The notes: generated from the letters alone by a model not told the origin. 64,000 nt of DNA from Acidobacteriota bacterium (GCA_016718135.1 JADKEF010000006.1:286026-350025), one strand, 5' to 3'. Shown: positions 32,982 through 43,059, counted from the stretch's first letter. Translations and numbers: made by a program.

Positions 32982-35900
32982 CTAGAAGATCAAACGAAGT
33001 CCGAAGCGGACCGAACGCGGACCCTGGTAGCCATTTGGCTTACCATAGCGGTCGTCCTTACGGTTGAGCGTCGTTGCATTTCCGGCAAGGTAGGTATTGA
33101 TCTGCGAATACAGAGCACCCGAGGTGAATGCGTTCGCACCCGCAACTTCACTAAGACCGAAGGTTGCAGGCGACATCGTTACCGTCGACAGAGTGGTGTA
33201 GACCGACGTAACGTTTGCCTCATCAAACAGATTGAGGATGTTCACGTCAGCAGCAAGCGTGAAACGCGAATCCTTTCCAAACTTGTACTTGTGTGAAGCA
33301 GTAAAGTCGGTCTGGGTTAGCATTTCAGTTCTGCCGAGGTCTCCACGCCCGTTCAGGAATATCGGTGTGATAAACCCAACGAGTGTCGACTGAGGCGTAC
33401 CCGACTGGAACGTGGTGTAAGCACCCAATTCGGTCGAATTCGTCTTGCTGCCTTTCCAATCGAAGATGTATGCACCGTAGGCGTTGAATACATGCGGACG
33501 ATCGGTTCCGAGCAAGCCATTATCCGGAGCTCCCTTGGCGGTCCAGCCAATGGTCGGAAGGTCGAAGAAGCGGTTGACACCCGGTGAGGTGCGTCCTGCT
33601 TCGTCCGAGCTGGCGAGGCCGGAGTAGTTACCGTACAGACGGCTGTACGTGTAGTTCATGTTGAAGTAGTAGTTGTTCGACAGACGACGGTCGAGCGAGA
33701 TATCCCACGCTTTGTAGTTACGCTCTGGGGTTGCTGCCTTGGCGTAGCCCAACTGCTGCATGATCTGCAGGTGAAGGCCTGAACCTGGGTTACCGATAAT
33801 GTAGGCTTCGCTGCCTTCATTGTTTCGGATACCGGCGTCTTCGATCGCTTCCTTAACATCCTTGTAAACAAAGCGTGAGCTCAACACGTAGTTGCGGCTC
33901 AGCTCATGCTGCATACCGACCGTAAACTCATCCTGCTGGAAAGGCTTCGCATTTGGATCGACCTTACCGGTAAAGATGGTCGCATTCGGGTCATTCGACG
34001 CGATACGATAGTCAAACTGGCAACGGCTGAAGCCCGAACCGATGAAACCGGTCGTTGGGCAACGGCCACCCGGAGCATCGTTGAAGTTACCGACAACGTT
34101 TGCAAGGGTGAACGATCTCCAATCCTGTCCAGGAAGGATGTCGAAGAAGTCGATACGGTAGAAATCGCCACCGAACGAACCGCGGGGCAGTTCAAACTTC
34201 AGACGATCATAGAACTTACCGTAGCTACCAAAGATCTTGGATGTTCCAGCCTTGTTCAGGCCGAATGCAAAACCAAGACGTGGAGCGATCTTGTCACCCC
34301 AGCCAAAATTGATCGGCGGAGCAAGGCCGTTGAACGAAGGAAGATCTTCCTTCTCAAAACGAACACCGGCATTGACCGTGAAGCGGCCGCCAAACTGGAT
34401 CTTGTCCTGGATGTAAACCGACTGGTTCGTGTTTGTAGCCTTACCTACTGTACCAAAGCGGATCAACTCACCAGCACCGATAGCCAATGGATTCGGGGTC
34501 GATGGAGCTCCGAGATCGGCGATCGTGTAGCCGTAGTAGATGTCCATGATACCCTTAAACTTGTAACCACGATCTACGTCGTTCATGATATTGAACCGCT
34601 GATATCCCCCCTTGATCTCTTGGCGAACCCCACGGTTCGAGAAGTAGGTGAAGTCAGCTTCGTAGTTGGTACGAACCGATACATCACGGTCTGTTCCCGA
34701 GTTAACTGGATCAGCGGTACCCGGAGTACAGGTCTGTCCTGTGGTGGTCAGACCGAGGCAGCGGTAACGTGTAGTGCTCGGAACGAAGTAAGCAGCGATC
34801 CTTTCGTTCAAGAAGCCACGCGAAAAGCGGCCACTGACGATGATCGAGCTAAGTGGTGTCCAGCTAGCCTGAGCGGTAAAGTTGTTCGAGTTCTGACGTC
34901 CGCCCAGACGCGAGTAGTAATCCTGACCCGAATAGGTCTGGCCGTTGATATTGACCGTAGCAGGAGTACCACCGAGACTGACGGTACCAAAAGGAATGTT
35001 TCCGTCGCGGATGATCGGATTCCAGAGGAATGTCGAGCTCAACCGAAGAGTGTTGATCGGAGCCGCATCGAGACGGGCAAATGCATACTCGTACTTATCG
35101 GTTGACGTGTACTTCTGCGTCTGCTGAAGCGTACGGGCCGGCGACGGAGCGGTCGGATTTGGGACCGTTACACCATTGATCACGACCGTTGCAGGTCCAG
35201 CAAGAGGTGTCGCCGAGAAGTTGTTGTAGAACTGGGTCGTCGTGTCAAAATTGAAGAGCTGCGGCGTATAGCTAGCCGAGAACCACATTTTGTCCTTGAT
35301 GACCGGGCCATTGATGTTAGCTGTCGGGAAGAAGCTCGAGTTCTGGTTCTTTGGAACGTTGATGTACTCAGTCCTCTGAACGAAGAATGCACCCGAACCG
35401 TTGGTGAAGCGAAGCTGCTGTGGGCGAGGATCGCCATTCAACTTCTGGGTTGCAAACTGTGCACCAAATTCACCGTGCCAGTCATTCGATCCGCCCTTGG
35501 TCACAACGCTGATAACGCCGCCAGTTGCGCCGCCGAATTCAGCTTCGAAACCGCTGGACTTGATCTGAACTTCCTGTACGAACTGGGTTGGGATAGCGTT
35601 GTTGCCGTTGAGCGTACCAGTACGGAAGTTCGAAACTTCCTGGCCGTCGATAACAAAAACGTTCTCCGAACCCGATGCACCGTCGATCGAGAAACCGCCC
35701 GAAAGGCCTTCACCACGAACGCCGGGTGCGGTCCTGAGCAGGCTGGTAAAGTCTACGCCCTTAGGGAGCAGCTCGATCTTAGCGGCCGAGACGTTCGTCT
35801 GGACCTTTGACTCAGTCGAATCGACCGGTGCGACCAGGTCGCCAGCCGATACGTCAACCGTAGCGCTGGTCGTCGTGGACATCGTGAAGTTGACTGTCGT

Positions 35901-36212
35901 CGAGTTTTCAAGCACAACCAACTGATTCTTGATCGTCTGTGCTGCAAAACCGCTGACGGCCGCGACGGTAATGTTGTAATTACCTGGCGGCAGCTGGCGG
36001 GCAGCATAGAAACCATTTGAATCTGTGGTCGTTGTACGGTTGAAACCGATGCTAACACCGGTGATAGTCACCGATGCATTCGGAACAACAGCGCCGTTCT
36101 GGTCGGCGACCGTACCCGAGATCTCACCGAATTGCGATTGCGCAAACGTGCTGGCACTAAAAATAAGTACGCTAAGCACTATCGATGAAATAAAAATAAG
36201 ATTTTTTCTCAT
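32982..36212 (-). CDS. Oar-type TonB-dependent outer-membrane receptor
   Basis: A 1076-residue receptor. After the signal peptide (ending Ala-Gln near residue 25), residues about 28-105 form a carboxypeptidase-regulatory/TonB-associated beta domain ('GEISGTVADQNGAVVPNASV'). A plug follows ('FSIDGASGSENVFVIDGQEV', 'VQEVQIKSSGFEAEFGGATG'). The last 800 residues are a long barrel ending in Phe (RSVRFGLRLIF), as needed for barrel assembly. Such Oar-like receptors are very common in Acidobacteriota and take up large substrates or oligosaccharides. No TonB/ExbBD or SusD gene is adjacent. AAGGAG precedes the ATG. Confidence 0.95.
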   Translation of the reverse strand: MRKNLIFISSIVLSVLIFSASTFAQSQFGEISGTVADQNGAVVPNASVTITGVSIGFNRTTTTDSNGFYAARQLPPGNYNITVAAVSGFAAQTIKNQLVVLENSTTVNFTMSTTTSATVDVSAGDLVAPVDSTESKVQTNVSAAKIELLPKGVDFTSLLRTAPGVRGEGLSGGFSIDGASGSENVFVIDGQEVSNFRTGTLNGNNAIPTQFVQEVQIKSSGFEAEFGGATGGVISVVTKGGSNDWHGEFGAQFATQKLNGDPRPQQLRFTNGSGAFFVQRTEYINVPKNQNSSFFPTANINGPVIKDKMWFSASYTPQLFNFDTTTQFYNNFSATPLAGPATVVINGVTVPNPTAPSPARTLQQTQKYTSTDKYEYAFARLDAAPINTLRLSSTFLWNPIIRDGNIPFGTVSLGGTPATVNINGQTYSGQDYYSRLGGRQNSNNFTAQASWTPLSSIIVSGRFSRGFLNERIAAYFVPSTTRYRCLGLTTTGQTCTPGTADPVNSGTDRDVSVRTNYEADFTYFSNRGVRQEIKGGYQRFNIMNDVDRGYKFKGIMDIYYGYTIADLGAPSTPNPLAIGAGELIRFGTVGKATNTNQSVYIQDKIQFGGRFTVNAGVRFEKEDLPSFNGLAPPINFGWGDKIAPRLGFAFGLNKAGTSKIFGSYGKFYDRLKFELPRGSFGGDFYRIDFFDILPGQDWRSFTLANVVGNFNDAPGGRCPTTGFIGSGFSRCQFDYRIASNDPNATIFTGKVDPNAKPFQQDEFTVGMQHELSRNYVLSSRFVYKDVKEAIEDAGIRNNEGSEAYIIGNPGSGLHLQIMQQLGYAKAATPERNYKAWDISLDRRLSNNYYFNMNYTYSRLYGNYSGLASSDEAGRTSPGVNRFFDLPTIGWTAKGAPDNGLLGTDRPHVFNAYGAYIFDWKGSKTNSTELGAYTTFQSGTPQSTLVGFITPIFLNGRGDLGRTEMLTQTDFTASHKYKFGKDSRFTLAADVNILNLFDEANVTSVYTTLSTVTMSPATFGLSEVAGANAFTSGALYSQINTYLAGNATTLNRKDDRYGKPNGYQGPRSVRFGLRLIF

Positions 36213-36460
36213 GATTTTCTCCTTAAAATATGCAAAAAATTGTCAAAACCAATTTCGGACAATGTTTCACCAGTTTATATACAATTTAGAAGCCAAAGAC
36301 GGCGAAATCTACATATATGCATAAAACCTTGCAAATACGTGTTTTAGGCGAGCCGGGAACCCGATGGAAAGGCAGGTAAAACCAGTCGGTGATTCAATAT
36401 TTTGAAATTTCTCCAAATAGATGGATTTTCTGACGAAAAGCGCCGAGATTTGCAACGAGA

Positions 36461-38263
36461 TCAGCTTTCGTTGACCTTTAGGACTGCGAGGAAGGCTTCT
36501 TGCGGGATCTCGACGCGGCCGACTTTTTTCATACGCTTTTTGCCCTCTTTTTGCTTTTCGAGGAGCTTGCGTTTGCGCGAAATGTCCCCGCCATAGCATT
36601 TGGCGATGACGTTTTTGCCCATGGCTTTGACGGTCTCGCGGGCGATGACCTTGTTGCCGATGGCGGCCTGGATGGCTACCTCGAACATCTGCCGCGGAAT
36701 GAGTTCTTTCATCTTCGCGGTGAGCAAACGGCCTTTTGAAGTAGCTGTGTCGGTGTGAAGAATGATCGAGAGAGCGTCGACCGGCTCGCCCGAGACGAGC
36801 ACGTCGAGCTTGACAAGCTTGCTCGCCTGATAGCCGGAAACATGATAATCGAGCGACGCGTAACCTTTCGAGACACTCTTCAGACGGTCGTAAAAATCAA
36901 GCACGATCTCGTTGAGCGGCAGTTCGTAAACCAGCATTACACGATCGGTTGTAATGTACTCGAACTTTTTCTGCACGCCGCGTTTCTCGTCCAGCAGCGG
37001 AAGAATACCGCCGAGATAGGCATCATTCGTCAGGATCGTCGCCTCGATAAAAGGCTCTTCGATCTTAACGATGCGGCCGGTGTCGGGCATTTTTGACGGA
37101 CTGTCGATCTCAGCGACCTCGCCGTCAGTCGTCGTCACGCGGTAACGCACGCCGGGTGCGGTGGTGATCAGTTCGAGGTTAAATTCACGCTCGAGCCGTT
37201 CCTGAATGATCTCCATGTGGAGCAACCCAAGAAAGCCGCAACGGAAACCGAAGCCGAGAGCGGTCGACGATTCGGGCTCGTAAAAGAACGACGAGTCGTT
37301 AAGCCTCAGCTTGTCCATCGCGTCGCGGAGGTCTTCGTACTGTGCCGAATCGATCGGATACAAGCCCGCGAAAACCATCGGCTTAACTTCTTTGAATCCG
37401 GGTAGAGCTTCAGCCACGGGACGAGCCGCCTCAGTGATCGTGTCACCGATCTGTACGTCTGCGACCGTCTTGATCGAGGCGGTTATAAATCCTACTTCGC
37501 CAGGCCCCAGCTCTGCGATCGGCGTCGGACGCGGACGGTTAACCCCAATGGTTTCAACGAGATACTCGCGACCCGTGTTAAAGAACTTGATCTTAGTGCC
37601 CTTCTTGAGCGTACCGTCGATCACGCGAAACAAAACGATCACGCCGCGATACGAGTCGTACCAGCTGTCAAAGATCAGGGCTTTAAGTGGAGCGTTTCGG
37701 TCACCCTTTGGCGGCGGTATTTTAGCAACGATCGCTTCCAAAACATCTTCCACGCCAAGTCCGGATTTGGCTGAGGTCAAGACGGCTTCGCTGGCGTCGA
37801 GGCCGATGATGTTCTCGATCTGTTCTTTTATGCGATCTGGCTCGGCGGACGGCAGATCGATCTTATTCAAAACGGGAACGAGTTCGAGGTCGTTTTCGAG
37901 AGCGAGATAAGTATTGGCAAGCGTCTGTGCCTCGACACCCTGCGAAGCGTCAACGATCAGCAACGCACCTTCACATGCCGACAAAGAACGCGAGACCTCA
38001 TAGGTAAAATCGACGTGCCCCGGCGTGTCGATAAGATTCAGAACGTAATCCTTGCCATCCTTCGCTTTGTAATCGAGACGAACTGCGTGCGACTTGATCG
38101 TAATGCCGCGTTCACGCTCGAGATCCATGTCGTCGAGCAACTGAGCTTCCATATCGCGCTCGGCAACGGCTCCAGTCAACTGGAGCAGGCGGTCAGCAAG
38201 CGTCGATTTCCCATGGTCAATGTGGGCAATGATCGAAAAATTTCTGATCTGGTCTGTATTCAT
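36461..38263 (-). CDS. lepA: Elongation factor 4 (back-translocase)
   Basis: A 600-residue GTPase, the normal length. The P-loop reads 'IAHIDHGKSTLADRL', with switch II 'LNLIDTPGHVDF' and 'NKIDLPSAEPDRI' of the guanine site. EF-G-like domains II, III and V follow, and a LepA-specific C-terminal domain ends 'VGRVEIPQEAFLAVLKV'. It acts on ribosomes stalled in abnormal states. It is monocistronic. The gap of 248 bases between it and the receptor gene is AT-rich and holds only the receptor's leader; no other feature is seen there. Confidence 0.97.
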   Translation of the reverse strand: MNTDQIRNFSIIAHIDHGKSTLADRLLQLTGAVAERDMEAQLLDDMDLERERGITIKSHAVRLDYKAKDGKDYVLNLIDTPGHVDFTYEVSRSLSACEGALLIVDASQGVEAQTLANTYLALENDLELVPVLNKIDLPSAEPDRIKEQIENIIGLDASEAVLTSAKSGLGVEDVLEAIVAKIPPPKGDRNAPLKALIFDSWYDSYRGVIVLFRVIDGTLKKGTKIKFFNTGREYLVETIGVNRPRPTPIAELGPGEVGFITASIKTVADVQIGDTITEAARPVAEALPGFKEVKPMVFAGLYPIDSAQYEDLRDAMDKLRLNDSSFFYEPESSTALGFGFRCGFLGLLHMEIIQERLEREFNLELITTAPGVRYRVTTTDGEVAEIDSPSKMPDTGRIVKIEEPFIEATILTNDAYLGGILPLLDEKRGVQKKFEYITTDRVMLVYELPLNEIVLDFYDRLKSVSKGYASLDYHVSGYQASKLVKLDVLVSGEPVDALSIILHTDTATSKGRLLTAKMKELIPRQMFEVAIQAAIGNKVIARETVKAMGKNVIAKCYGGDISRKRKLLEKQKEGKKRMKKVGRVEIPQEAFLAVLKVNES

Positions 38264-38425
38264 CGCGAAAAACTCAAACTAACGAGGATAACAGAACCGA
38301 ACGTAATGCGCATCCAAACCCTATGGCCGAAAAAAATTTTGCCGCTTGCGGAGACTTTTGTTATAGTTAACTTACATAGTAGTTTTTTTGGTAAGTTGTG
38401 CCCGCAGAGGCACAGGAGGTTATTT

Positions 38426-38866
38426 ATGGGACGTGATTACGATAGAGAAGAAACATCTGCAGCAACCAAGCTGACATACCTTTTGGTCGGTGGCGGCATC
38501 GGTGCCGTTTTGGCATTGTTGTTTGCACCGAAATCTGGCGAAGAGCTTCGCGGCGACATCGCGGATGCTACACGCAAAGGCATCGAAAAGAGTAAGGAAA
38601 CTGCCTCGCAGCTTCAAGAAAAGGCCGGTGAATACTACGAAGTCTCACGCGAGCGTGCGACCGAGCTTTACCAGACAGCTGCCGAAAAAGCAGCCGATCT
38701 GACGGAGAAGGCAAAGTCGGCAGCGGCAACGACAGCCAATCCTTTCACCGCAGCCATCGAGGCCGGAAAGGACGCTTACACGGCTGAGAAACGCAAGAAT
38801 GAGTCGAAATCGATCACCGAGGGCCGTGCAAGCTACCCCGTAACTGACGAAGGCGACAACAAGTAG
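38426..38866 (+). CDS. YtxH-domain membrane-associated protein
   Basis: A 146-residue protein with a single N-terminal membrane segment ('LTYLLVGGGIGAVLALLFAP'), then 'KSGEELRGDIADATRKGIEK' and a long Ala/Lys/Glu-rich coiled coil. This is the YtxH/gas vesicle GvpT-like layout. A consensus AGGAGG lies 8 bases upstream of the ATG at 38426. The frame is open upstream inside lepA's antisense, but the start here is fixed by that site. The DUF948 gene starts four bases after its stop, so they form one operon. Confidence 0.85.
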   Translation: MGRDYDREETSAATKLTYLLVGGGIGAVLALLFAPKSGEELRGDIADATRKGIEKSKETASQLQEKAGEYYEVSRERATELYQTAAEKAADLTEKAKSAAATTANPFTAAIEAGKDAYTAEKRKNESKSITEGRASYPVTDEGDNK

Positions 38867-38869
38867 TTT

Positions 38870-39409
38870 ATGAACGCGAACGACCCACAGTTTTGGCAGA
38901 TGGTCTCGTCGATCATCATCGCGGTGTGCTTCGTCTTTATGGCGATCGCCTTTCTGTGGATCGCACTTACGGTTCGCAAGATAGTTGGCACTGTGAAGAA
39001 CCTCGAGGAAAAGGTCGAGCCGCTCCTCAGAAAAGTTGACGCGATCAGCGTTCAAGGCAAAGAGATCTCGGTGCATTTCACCGAGATCTCAGCTAATCTT
39101 TCATCGGCGACGAAGAGTCTTTCTGACTCGACTGAGCTGATCAAAGATGAGATCGCTGAACTCCGCGTTCTAGTGAACCATACCGCTCACACCGCCAAGG
39201 ACAAGGTCGACATGGTCAGCCGGTCGATCGACAAGACGCATTCGCAAGTGCTCGACACGACCGAATTCGTCAATCAAAAGATCGTCGTCCCGGCCCGTGA
39301 GATCGCCGCTGTAATGGCGGGCGTAAAACGTGGCCTCGAGGTCCTCTTCGCTCCTGCTCCAAAGCAGATCGATCGGGCGTACACCGACGACGAGATGTTT
39401 ATCGGTTAG
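38870..39409 (+). CDS. DUF948-family membrane coiled-coil protein
   Basis: A 179-residue protein with one N-terminal helix across the membrane ('VSSIIIAVCFVFMAIAFLWI') and a long coiled coil built of 'VEPLLRKVDAISVQGKEISV' and 'LIKDEIAELRVLVNHTAHTA'-type heptads. It is translationally close to the YtxH gene (4-base gap). DUF948 and YtxH proteins are regularly neighbours; their joint role is unclear, possibly a stress-linked envelope scaffold. The C-terminus is short and polar. Confidence 0.85.
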   Translation: MNANDPQFWQMVSSIIIAVCFVFMAIAFLWIALTVRKIVGTVKNLEEKVEPLLRKVDAISVQGKEISVHFTEISANLSSATKSLSDSTELIKDEIAELRVLVNHTAHTAKDKVDMVSRSIDKTHSQVLDTTEFVNQKIVVPAREIAAVMAGVKRGLEVLFAPAPKQIDRAYTDDEMFIG

Positions 39410-39430
39410 ATCTTATTTATTGAAAAAACG

Positions 39431-39463
39431 AAAAGGCGTGGAGATTGCTCTCCACGCCTTTTC
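39431..39463. terminator. Bidirectional terminator between convergent genes
   Basis: AAAGGCGTGGAGA (39432-39444) pairs with TCTCCACGCCTTT (39449-39461), with A-rich sequence on the left and T-rich on the right, so it can end transcription from both the DUF948 side and the Spy-like side. Confidence 0.9.
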
Positions 39464-39481
39464 TATTAGGTTGTTAAAACC

Positions 39482-40036
39482 TTAGCTGATCGGCTTCGCT
39501 GTCTCGGCTGGCTTTGAATTGCGGCGATCCTGGAAACGCTTCCGCATCTCTTCGCGACGCGTTTTCATTTCGGCCCTACGCGTCTCCAACTCGGCCTTTT
39601 GCTCGACGGTAAGGATGTTCATGATCTGCTCGTGATTAGCTTTACGCTTTGCCCGCATTTCGTCACGAAGAGCTTTTACGCGTAGCTTCTGGTCCTCGGT
39701 GATCGTGCCGGCCCTCTTTGCTTCGCGGATCGCTTTCATTTCGTCGCGAAAAGCCTGACTTGGCCTATTTGCTTGACGAAGAGCCTTGAACTGCTCCTTC
39801 TGAGCGTCCGTCAAATTGATACCGCGAAGGCCCTCGCCACGCATTTTGCCGTGACGGCCAAACTTACCGCGTTTGCCCATCTTCCATTCGCCGCCGATGC
39901 GTTTGTCGCCACGCTCGGTCTTAACGGCCTTATCGGTCGTCGTTTCGGTCTTGGTCTCCTGAGCAAATGAAACGGTCGTGAAAGCAAGTGCCGCTATCGC
40001 GAGTGTTAGTATTGAGAAGAAACGTTTTGATTGCAT
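39482..40036 (-). CDS. Periplasmic Spy/CpxP-like LTxxQ protein
   Basis: A 184-residue exported protein with signal peptide 'AALAFTTVSFAQ'. The mature chain is strongly basic with two LTxxQ-type motifs ('INLTDAQKEQFKALR' and 'NILTVEQKAELETRR'), and mostly helical 'MKAIREAKRAGTITEDQKL'. This is the CpxP/Spy chaperone pattern, which forms a cradle-shaped helical dimer that protects unfolded periplasmic proteins or binds metal. Basic Arg/Lys content is higher than in the E. coli protein. Confidence 0.85.
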   Translation of the reverse strand: MQSKRFFSILTLAIAALAFTTVSFAQETKTETTTDKAVKTERGDKRIGGEWKMGKRGKFGRHGKMRGEGLRGINLTDAQKEQFKALRQANRPSQAFRDEMKAIREAKRAGTITEDQKLRVKALRDEMRAKRKANHEQIMNILTVEQKAELETRRAEMKTRREEMRKRFQDRRNSKPAETAKPIS

Positions 40037-40160
40037 AGCTTTATTTTACCTCTTTTAAGAATTCGTCAGCTTTCGCTGTTCGCTTACTAAGACGCTGCTA
40101 AAAGCGGTTTGGTCGAAGGTTTTTGGTAAAGAAGTGTAAAGGTCGCTTTTCAAGATCTTT

Positions 40161-40240
40161 CAACGCAGAGATCGCAGAGCACGCAGGGAAAAAAAGGACC
40201 AAATTGTTCGAACTCTGCGTTCCCTGCGGTCTCTGCGTTA
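40161..40240. repeat. Hairpin of CGCAGAG-type 9-base units
   Basis: The left arm 40161-40189 has units CGCAGAGAT, CGCAGAGCA, CGCAGGGAA. The right arm 40211-40240 is their inverted counterpart. It lies about 10 bases upstream of the dxs promoter. Same class as the repeats at 1396 and 7238 but with CAGAG in place of CAAAG. Confidence 0.8.
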
Positions 40241-40250
40241 AGATTCGTGC

Positions 40251-40279
40251 TTAACATTTGCGTTACGACAGGCTAAAAT
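40251..40279 (+). promoter_or_regulatory. dxs promoter
   Basis: TTAACA (40251-40256), 17-base spacer, TAAAAT (40274-40279). The ATG at 40278 falls inside the -10, so translation must start later, supporting the ATG at 40317 for dxs. Confidence 0.6.
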
Positions 40280-40316
40280 GCGACATTTGAGCTTACGCAA
40301 GGGGCCGTTTTGCTGC

Positions 40317-42245
40317 ATGAGATTTTTATCGGAAATTAATTCACCTGCCGACCTGCGGCAGCTTCGCGTCGAGGACCTCCAAGAGGTCGCTGATGAGGTG
40401 CGTCAGTTCATTATAGATACGTGTTCGCGTGTCGGCGGGCACACTGGGGCGAGCCTCGGTGCGGTCGAGCTGGCAGTGGCGATGCACTACGTTTTTGACA
40501 CGCCATCCGACAAGCTTGTCTGGGACGTCGGCCATCAGGCGTATGCTCATAAGATCCTGACCGGACGCCGCGACGAACTCCACACCATCAAAACCTACGG
40601 CGGATTGTCCGGCTTTCTGAAACGTGACGAGTCGCCCTACGATGCCTTCGGAGCTGGCCACGCTTCGACATCGATCTCGGCAGCATTGGGAATGGCAGTC
40701 GCTCGCGATACCAAGAAAGAAGATTTCCACGTGTGTGCGTTGATCGGCGATTCTTCGCTCGCGGGCGGCATGGCGATGGAAGGCATCAATCAGGCTGGGC
40801 ATCTCAAATCGCGGCTGATCGTCATATTAAATGACAACGGAATGTCGATCGCTCCGGCGGTCGGTTCGCTCAGCGGCTATCTCAACCGCATCAAAGAGGC
40901 TCAGAGCTACCAGCACTGGAAAGAAGAGATCGGCGATGCACTCGAGAGCGTTCCCGGCATCGGCGGCAAACTACGTGCAGCCGCGAAGTCTGTAAAAGAT
41001 GCCATCGCTGCCGCCGTTCTGCCAGGAGCTTTGGTCAACGAACTCGGTTTCAAATACATCGGCTATGTCGATGGCCACAACGTCGCAAATCTCGTAAAAG
41101 CTCTCGAAGCCGCCAAAAAGATCGACGACGGCCCTGTCATCGTCCACGCACTGACCACCAAAGGCAACGGCTTCCCAAATCCGGAAAAGAACTACTACGC
41201 CTATCACGCCACCGGCCCGTTCGATCCAAAGACCGGCTTGCCGTACAAATCCAGCAAAGTCGCCGCACCGTCTTACACCGCCGTTTTCGGCCAGACGATG
41301 TGCGAACTGATGGAGCGTGACTCGACGATCGTTGCCTTAACCGCCGCGATGCCGGACGGCACGGGAGTTGATAAAGTTCTCGAAAAATTCCCCGAGCGTT
41401 CGTTCGACGTTGGTATCGCCGAGCAGCACGCCATCACATTCTGTGCGGGCATGGCGTGCGAAGGCTTGAAACCCGTCGCCGCGATCTATTCGACATTCTT
41501 ACAGCGTGCCTTTGATCAGGTTCTTCACGACGTTTGTCTGCAGGACCTTAATGTCACGATCGCTATGGACCGTGCCGGTATTGTCGGAGCCGACGGCCCG
41601 ACGCATCACGGTTTGCTCGATATCTCTTATCTTCGCGGCTATCCGAACATTGTCCTGATGGCTCCAAAAGACGAGGCTGAACTCCGCGACATGATGCTCA
41701 CCGCCATCGAACACCCCGGAGCAGCCGCGATCCGCTATCCACGCGGCAATGGCTTCGGCGTCGATATCAGCGAATTCCCAAAACAGCTGGAGATCGGCAA
41801 AGCTGAGGTTGTTACGGAAGGTGACGAAGTCGCGATCATCGCCTACGGATCGATGGTCTATCCCGCGATCGAGGCCGGCAAGGAACTCGCCAAAAGCGGC
41901 ATCAAACCAACCGTCATCAACGCCCGCTTCGTCAAACCGCTCGACGAGCAACTCTTCACCGAAATAGCTCGCACCCACCGCCTCATCGTCACCGTCGAAG
42001 ACGCGTATCTGGCAGGCGGCTTCGGCTCCGCCATCCTCGAAATGCTTGAAGAAAAGGGTCTTGCTGATACAATAAGGGTAGTCAGAATGGGCGTCAGCGA
42101 TGAGATCGTCACACACGGCGATCCGAAGATACTTCTAGCCCACTACGGCCTCGACGCCGAAGGCATCACAGCAAGAGTGATCGAGAGTCTCGATATTCTC
42201 GACGAAAAACACGTAAACAAAACACGGATCAAGGCCGTAAAATAA
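40317..42245 (+). CDS. dxs: 1-deoxy-D-xylulose-5-phosphate synthase
   Basis: A 642-residue thiamine-diphosphate enzyme. It condenses pyruvate and glyceraldehyde 3-phosphate in the first step of the MEP isoprenoid pathway. It shows 'LVWDVGHQAYAHKILTGRRD' near residues 75-94, the ThDP site 'CALIGDSSLAGGMAMEGINQ' and 'ILNDNGMSI'. The transketolase halves are complete, with 'IAEQHAITFCAGMACEGLKP' and 'DRAGIVGADGPTHHG'. AAGGGG lies upstream of the ATG chosen. The disulfide-formation genes that follow (DsbA-like, VKOR) are co-oriented. Confidence 0.96.
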   Translation: MRFLSEINSPADLRQLRVEDLQEVADEVRQFIIDTCSRVGGHTGASLGAVELAVAMHYVFDTPSDKLVWDVGHQAYAHKILTGRRDELHTIKTYGGLSGFLKRDESPYDAFGAGHASTSISAALGMAVARDTKKEDFHVCALIGDSSLAGGMAMEGINQAGHLKSRLIVILNDNGMSIAPAVGSLSGYLNRIKEAQSYQHWKEEIGDALESVPGIGGKLRAAAKSVKDAIAAAVLPGALVNELGFKYIGYVDGHNVANLVKALEAAKKIDDGPVIVHALTTKGNGFPNPEKNYYAYHATGPFDPKTGLPYKSSKVAAPSYTAVFGQTMCELMERDSTIVALTAAMPDGTGVDKVLEKFPERSFDVGIAEQHAITFCAGMACEGLKPVAAIYSTFLQRAFDQVLHDVCLQDLNVTIAMDRAGIVGADGPTHHGLLDISYLRGYPNIVLMAPKDEAELRDMMLTAIEHPGAAAIRYPRGNGFGVDISEFPKQLEIGKAEVVTEGDEVAIIAYGSMVYPAIEAGKELAKSGIKPTVINARFVKPLDEQLFTEIARTHRLIVTVEDAYLAGGFGSAILEMLEEKGLADTIRVVRMGVSDEIVTHGDPKILLAHYGLDAEGITARVIESLDILDEKHVNKTRIKAVK

Positions 42246-42249
42246 AGAA

Positions 42250-43059
42250 ATGAGTAACAAGAAAGAAGTAAAGGGTACTGCTCCAAAGAGCAACACGCCG
42301 ATGCTGATCATCGGGGTGGTGGCGTTGGTGGCCGTTTTGGGTGGTTGGTGGATGTATAGTTCGTCGAAGTCGGGACCGGCGACGAACACCAATTCGAATT
42401 CGACCGCTAAGAATACGCAACAGCCTAAATCGCCTGGAATTCCGCCGAATGCTCCGGCCGGGGCGAATCCGCCGAATCAGACAGGTTCACCGACGGCAGC
42501 GGTAACGATCGAGGAATTTGCCGATTTTCAGTGTGGTTCGTGTGCTGCAGCACACCCCGTAGTTAACGAGATCAAATCGACTTACGGTTCGCGGATAAGA
42601 TTTATCTTCCGCAATTATCCGCTCTCGATCCCGGCCCACGACAAGGCATACGAGGCAGCGGTTGCTGTCGAGGCGGCCGGATTGCAGGGTAAATTCTGGG
42701 ATATGCAGAATCTGCTCTTCAACAATCAGCAGACCTGGACAGCGGCTCCGACCTACAAGACCATCTGGAAAGAGTACGCTACGAAGGTCGGCCTTGATGT
42801 CCCGAAATGGGAGAATGATATGGCCGGGCTCTCGGCGAAATCCCGCGTGGACGCAGATATGGCCCGGGGCAAGGCGATCGGCGTAAATTCGACACCGTCG
42901 TTCTACGTCAACGGCAATGCTGTTCCGTATGCCGAAGCAACCGTCGCAGGCCTCAAGAAGCTCATCGATGGCGAGCTCGCCAAAGCGAATCCAGCCGCTG
43001 CAACTGCTCCGGCTGCAAACACTGCAGCACCGGGAAACGCGGCAAACGCAAGCAAATAG
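42250..43059 (+). CDS. Membrane-anchored DsbA-like thioredoxin-fold protein
   Basis: A 269-residue protein. It has one N-terminal membrane anchor ('MLIIGVVALVAVLGGWWMYS') and a Pro/Asn-rich linker to about residue 85. A DsbA/thioredoxin-fold domain follows with active site Cys95-Gly-Ser-Cys98 in 'FADFQCGSCAAAHP'. The usual CPxC of DsbA is CGSC here. The cis-Pro loop is 'GVNSTPSFYVNG'. The tail is Ala-Pro-rich. It should oxidise envelope thiols and be recycled by the VKOR protein next to it, 17 bases downstream. The N-terminus projects the domain into the periplasm. Confidence 0.88.
   Translation: MSNKKEVKGTAPKSNTPMLIIGVVALVAVLGGWWMYSSSKSGPATNTNSNSTAKNTQQPKSPGIPPNAPAGANPPNQTGSPTAAVTIEEFADFQCGSCAAAHPVVNEIKSTYGSRIRFIFRNYPLSIPAHDKAYEAAVAVEAAGLQGKFWDMQNLLFNNQQTWTAAPTYKTIWKEYATKVGLDVPKWENDMAGLSAKSRVDADMARGKAIGVNSTPSFYVNGNAVPYAEATVAGLKKLIDGELAKANPAAATAPAANTAAPGNAANASK

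Noticed and set aside
33906..35105. A 399-codon frame antisense to the TonB receptor gene
   Set aside because: It is a shadow of the receptor's strongly biased codon use; there is no motif, signal or ribosome site, and its composition is unlike the neighbouring genes.
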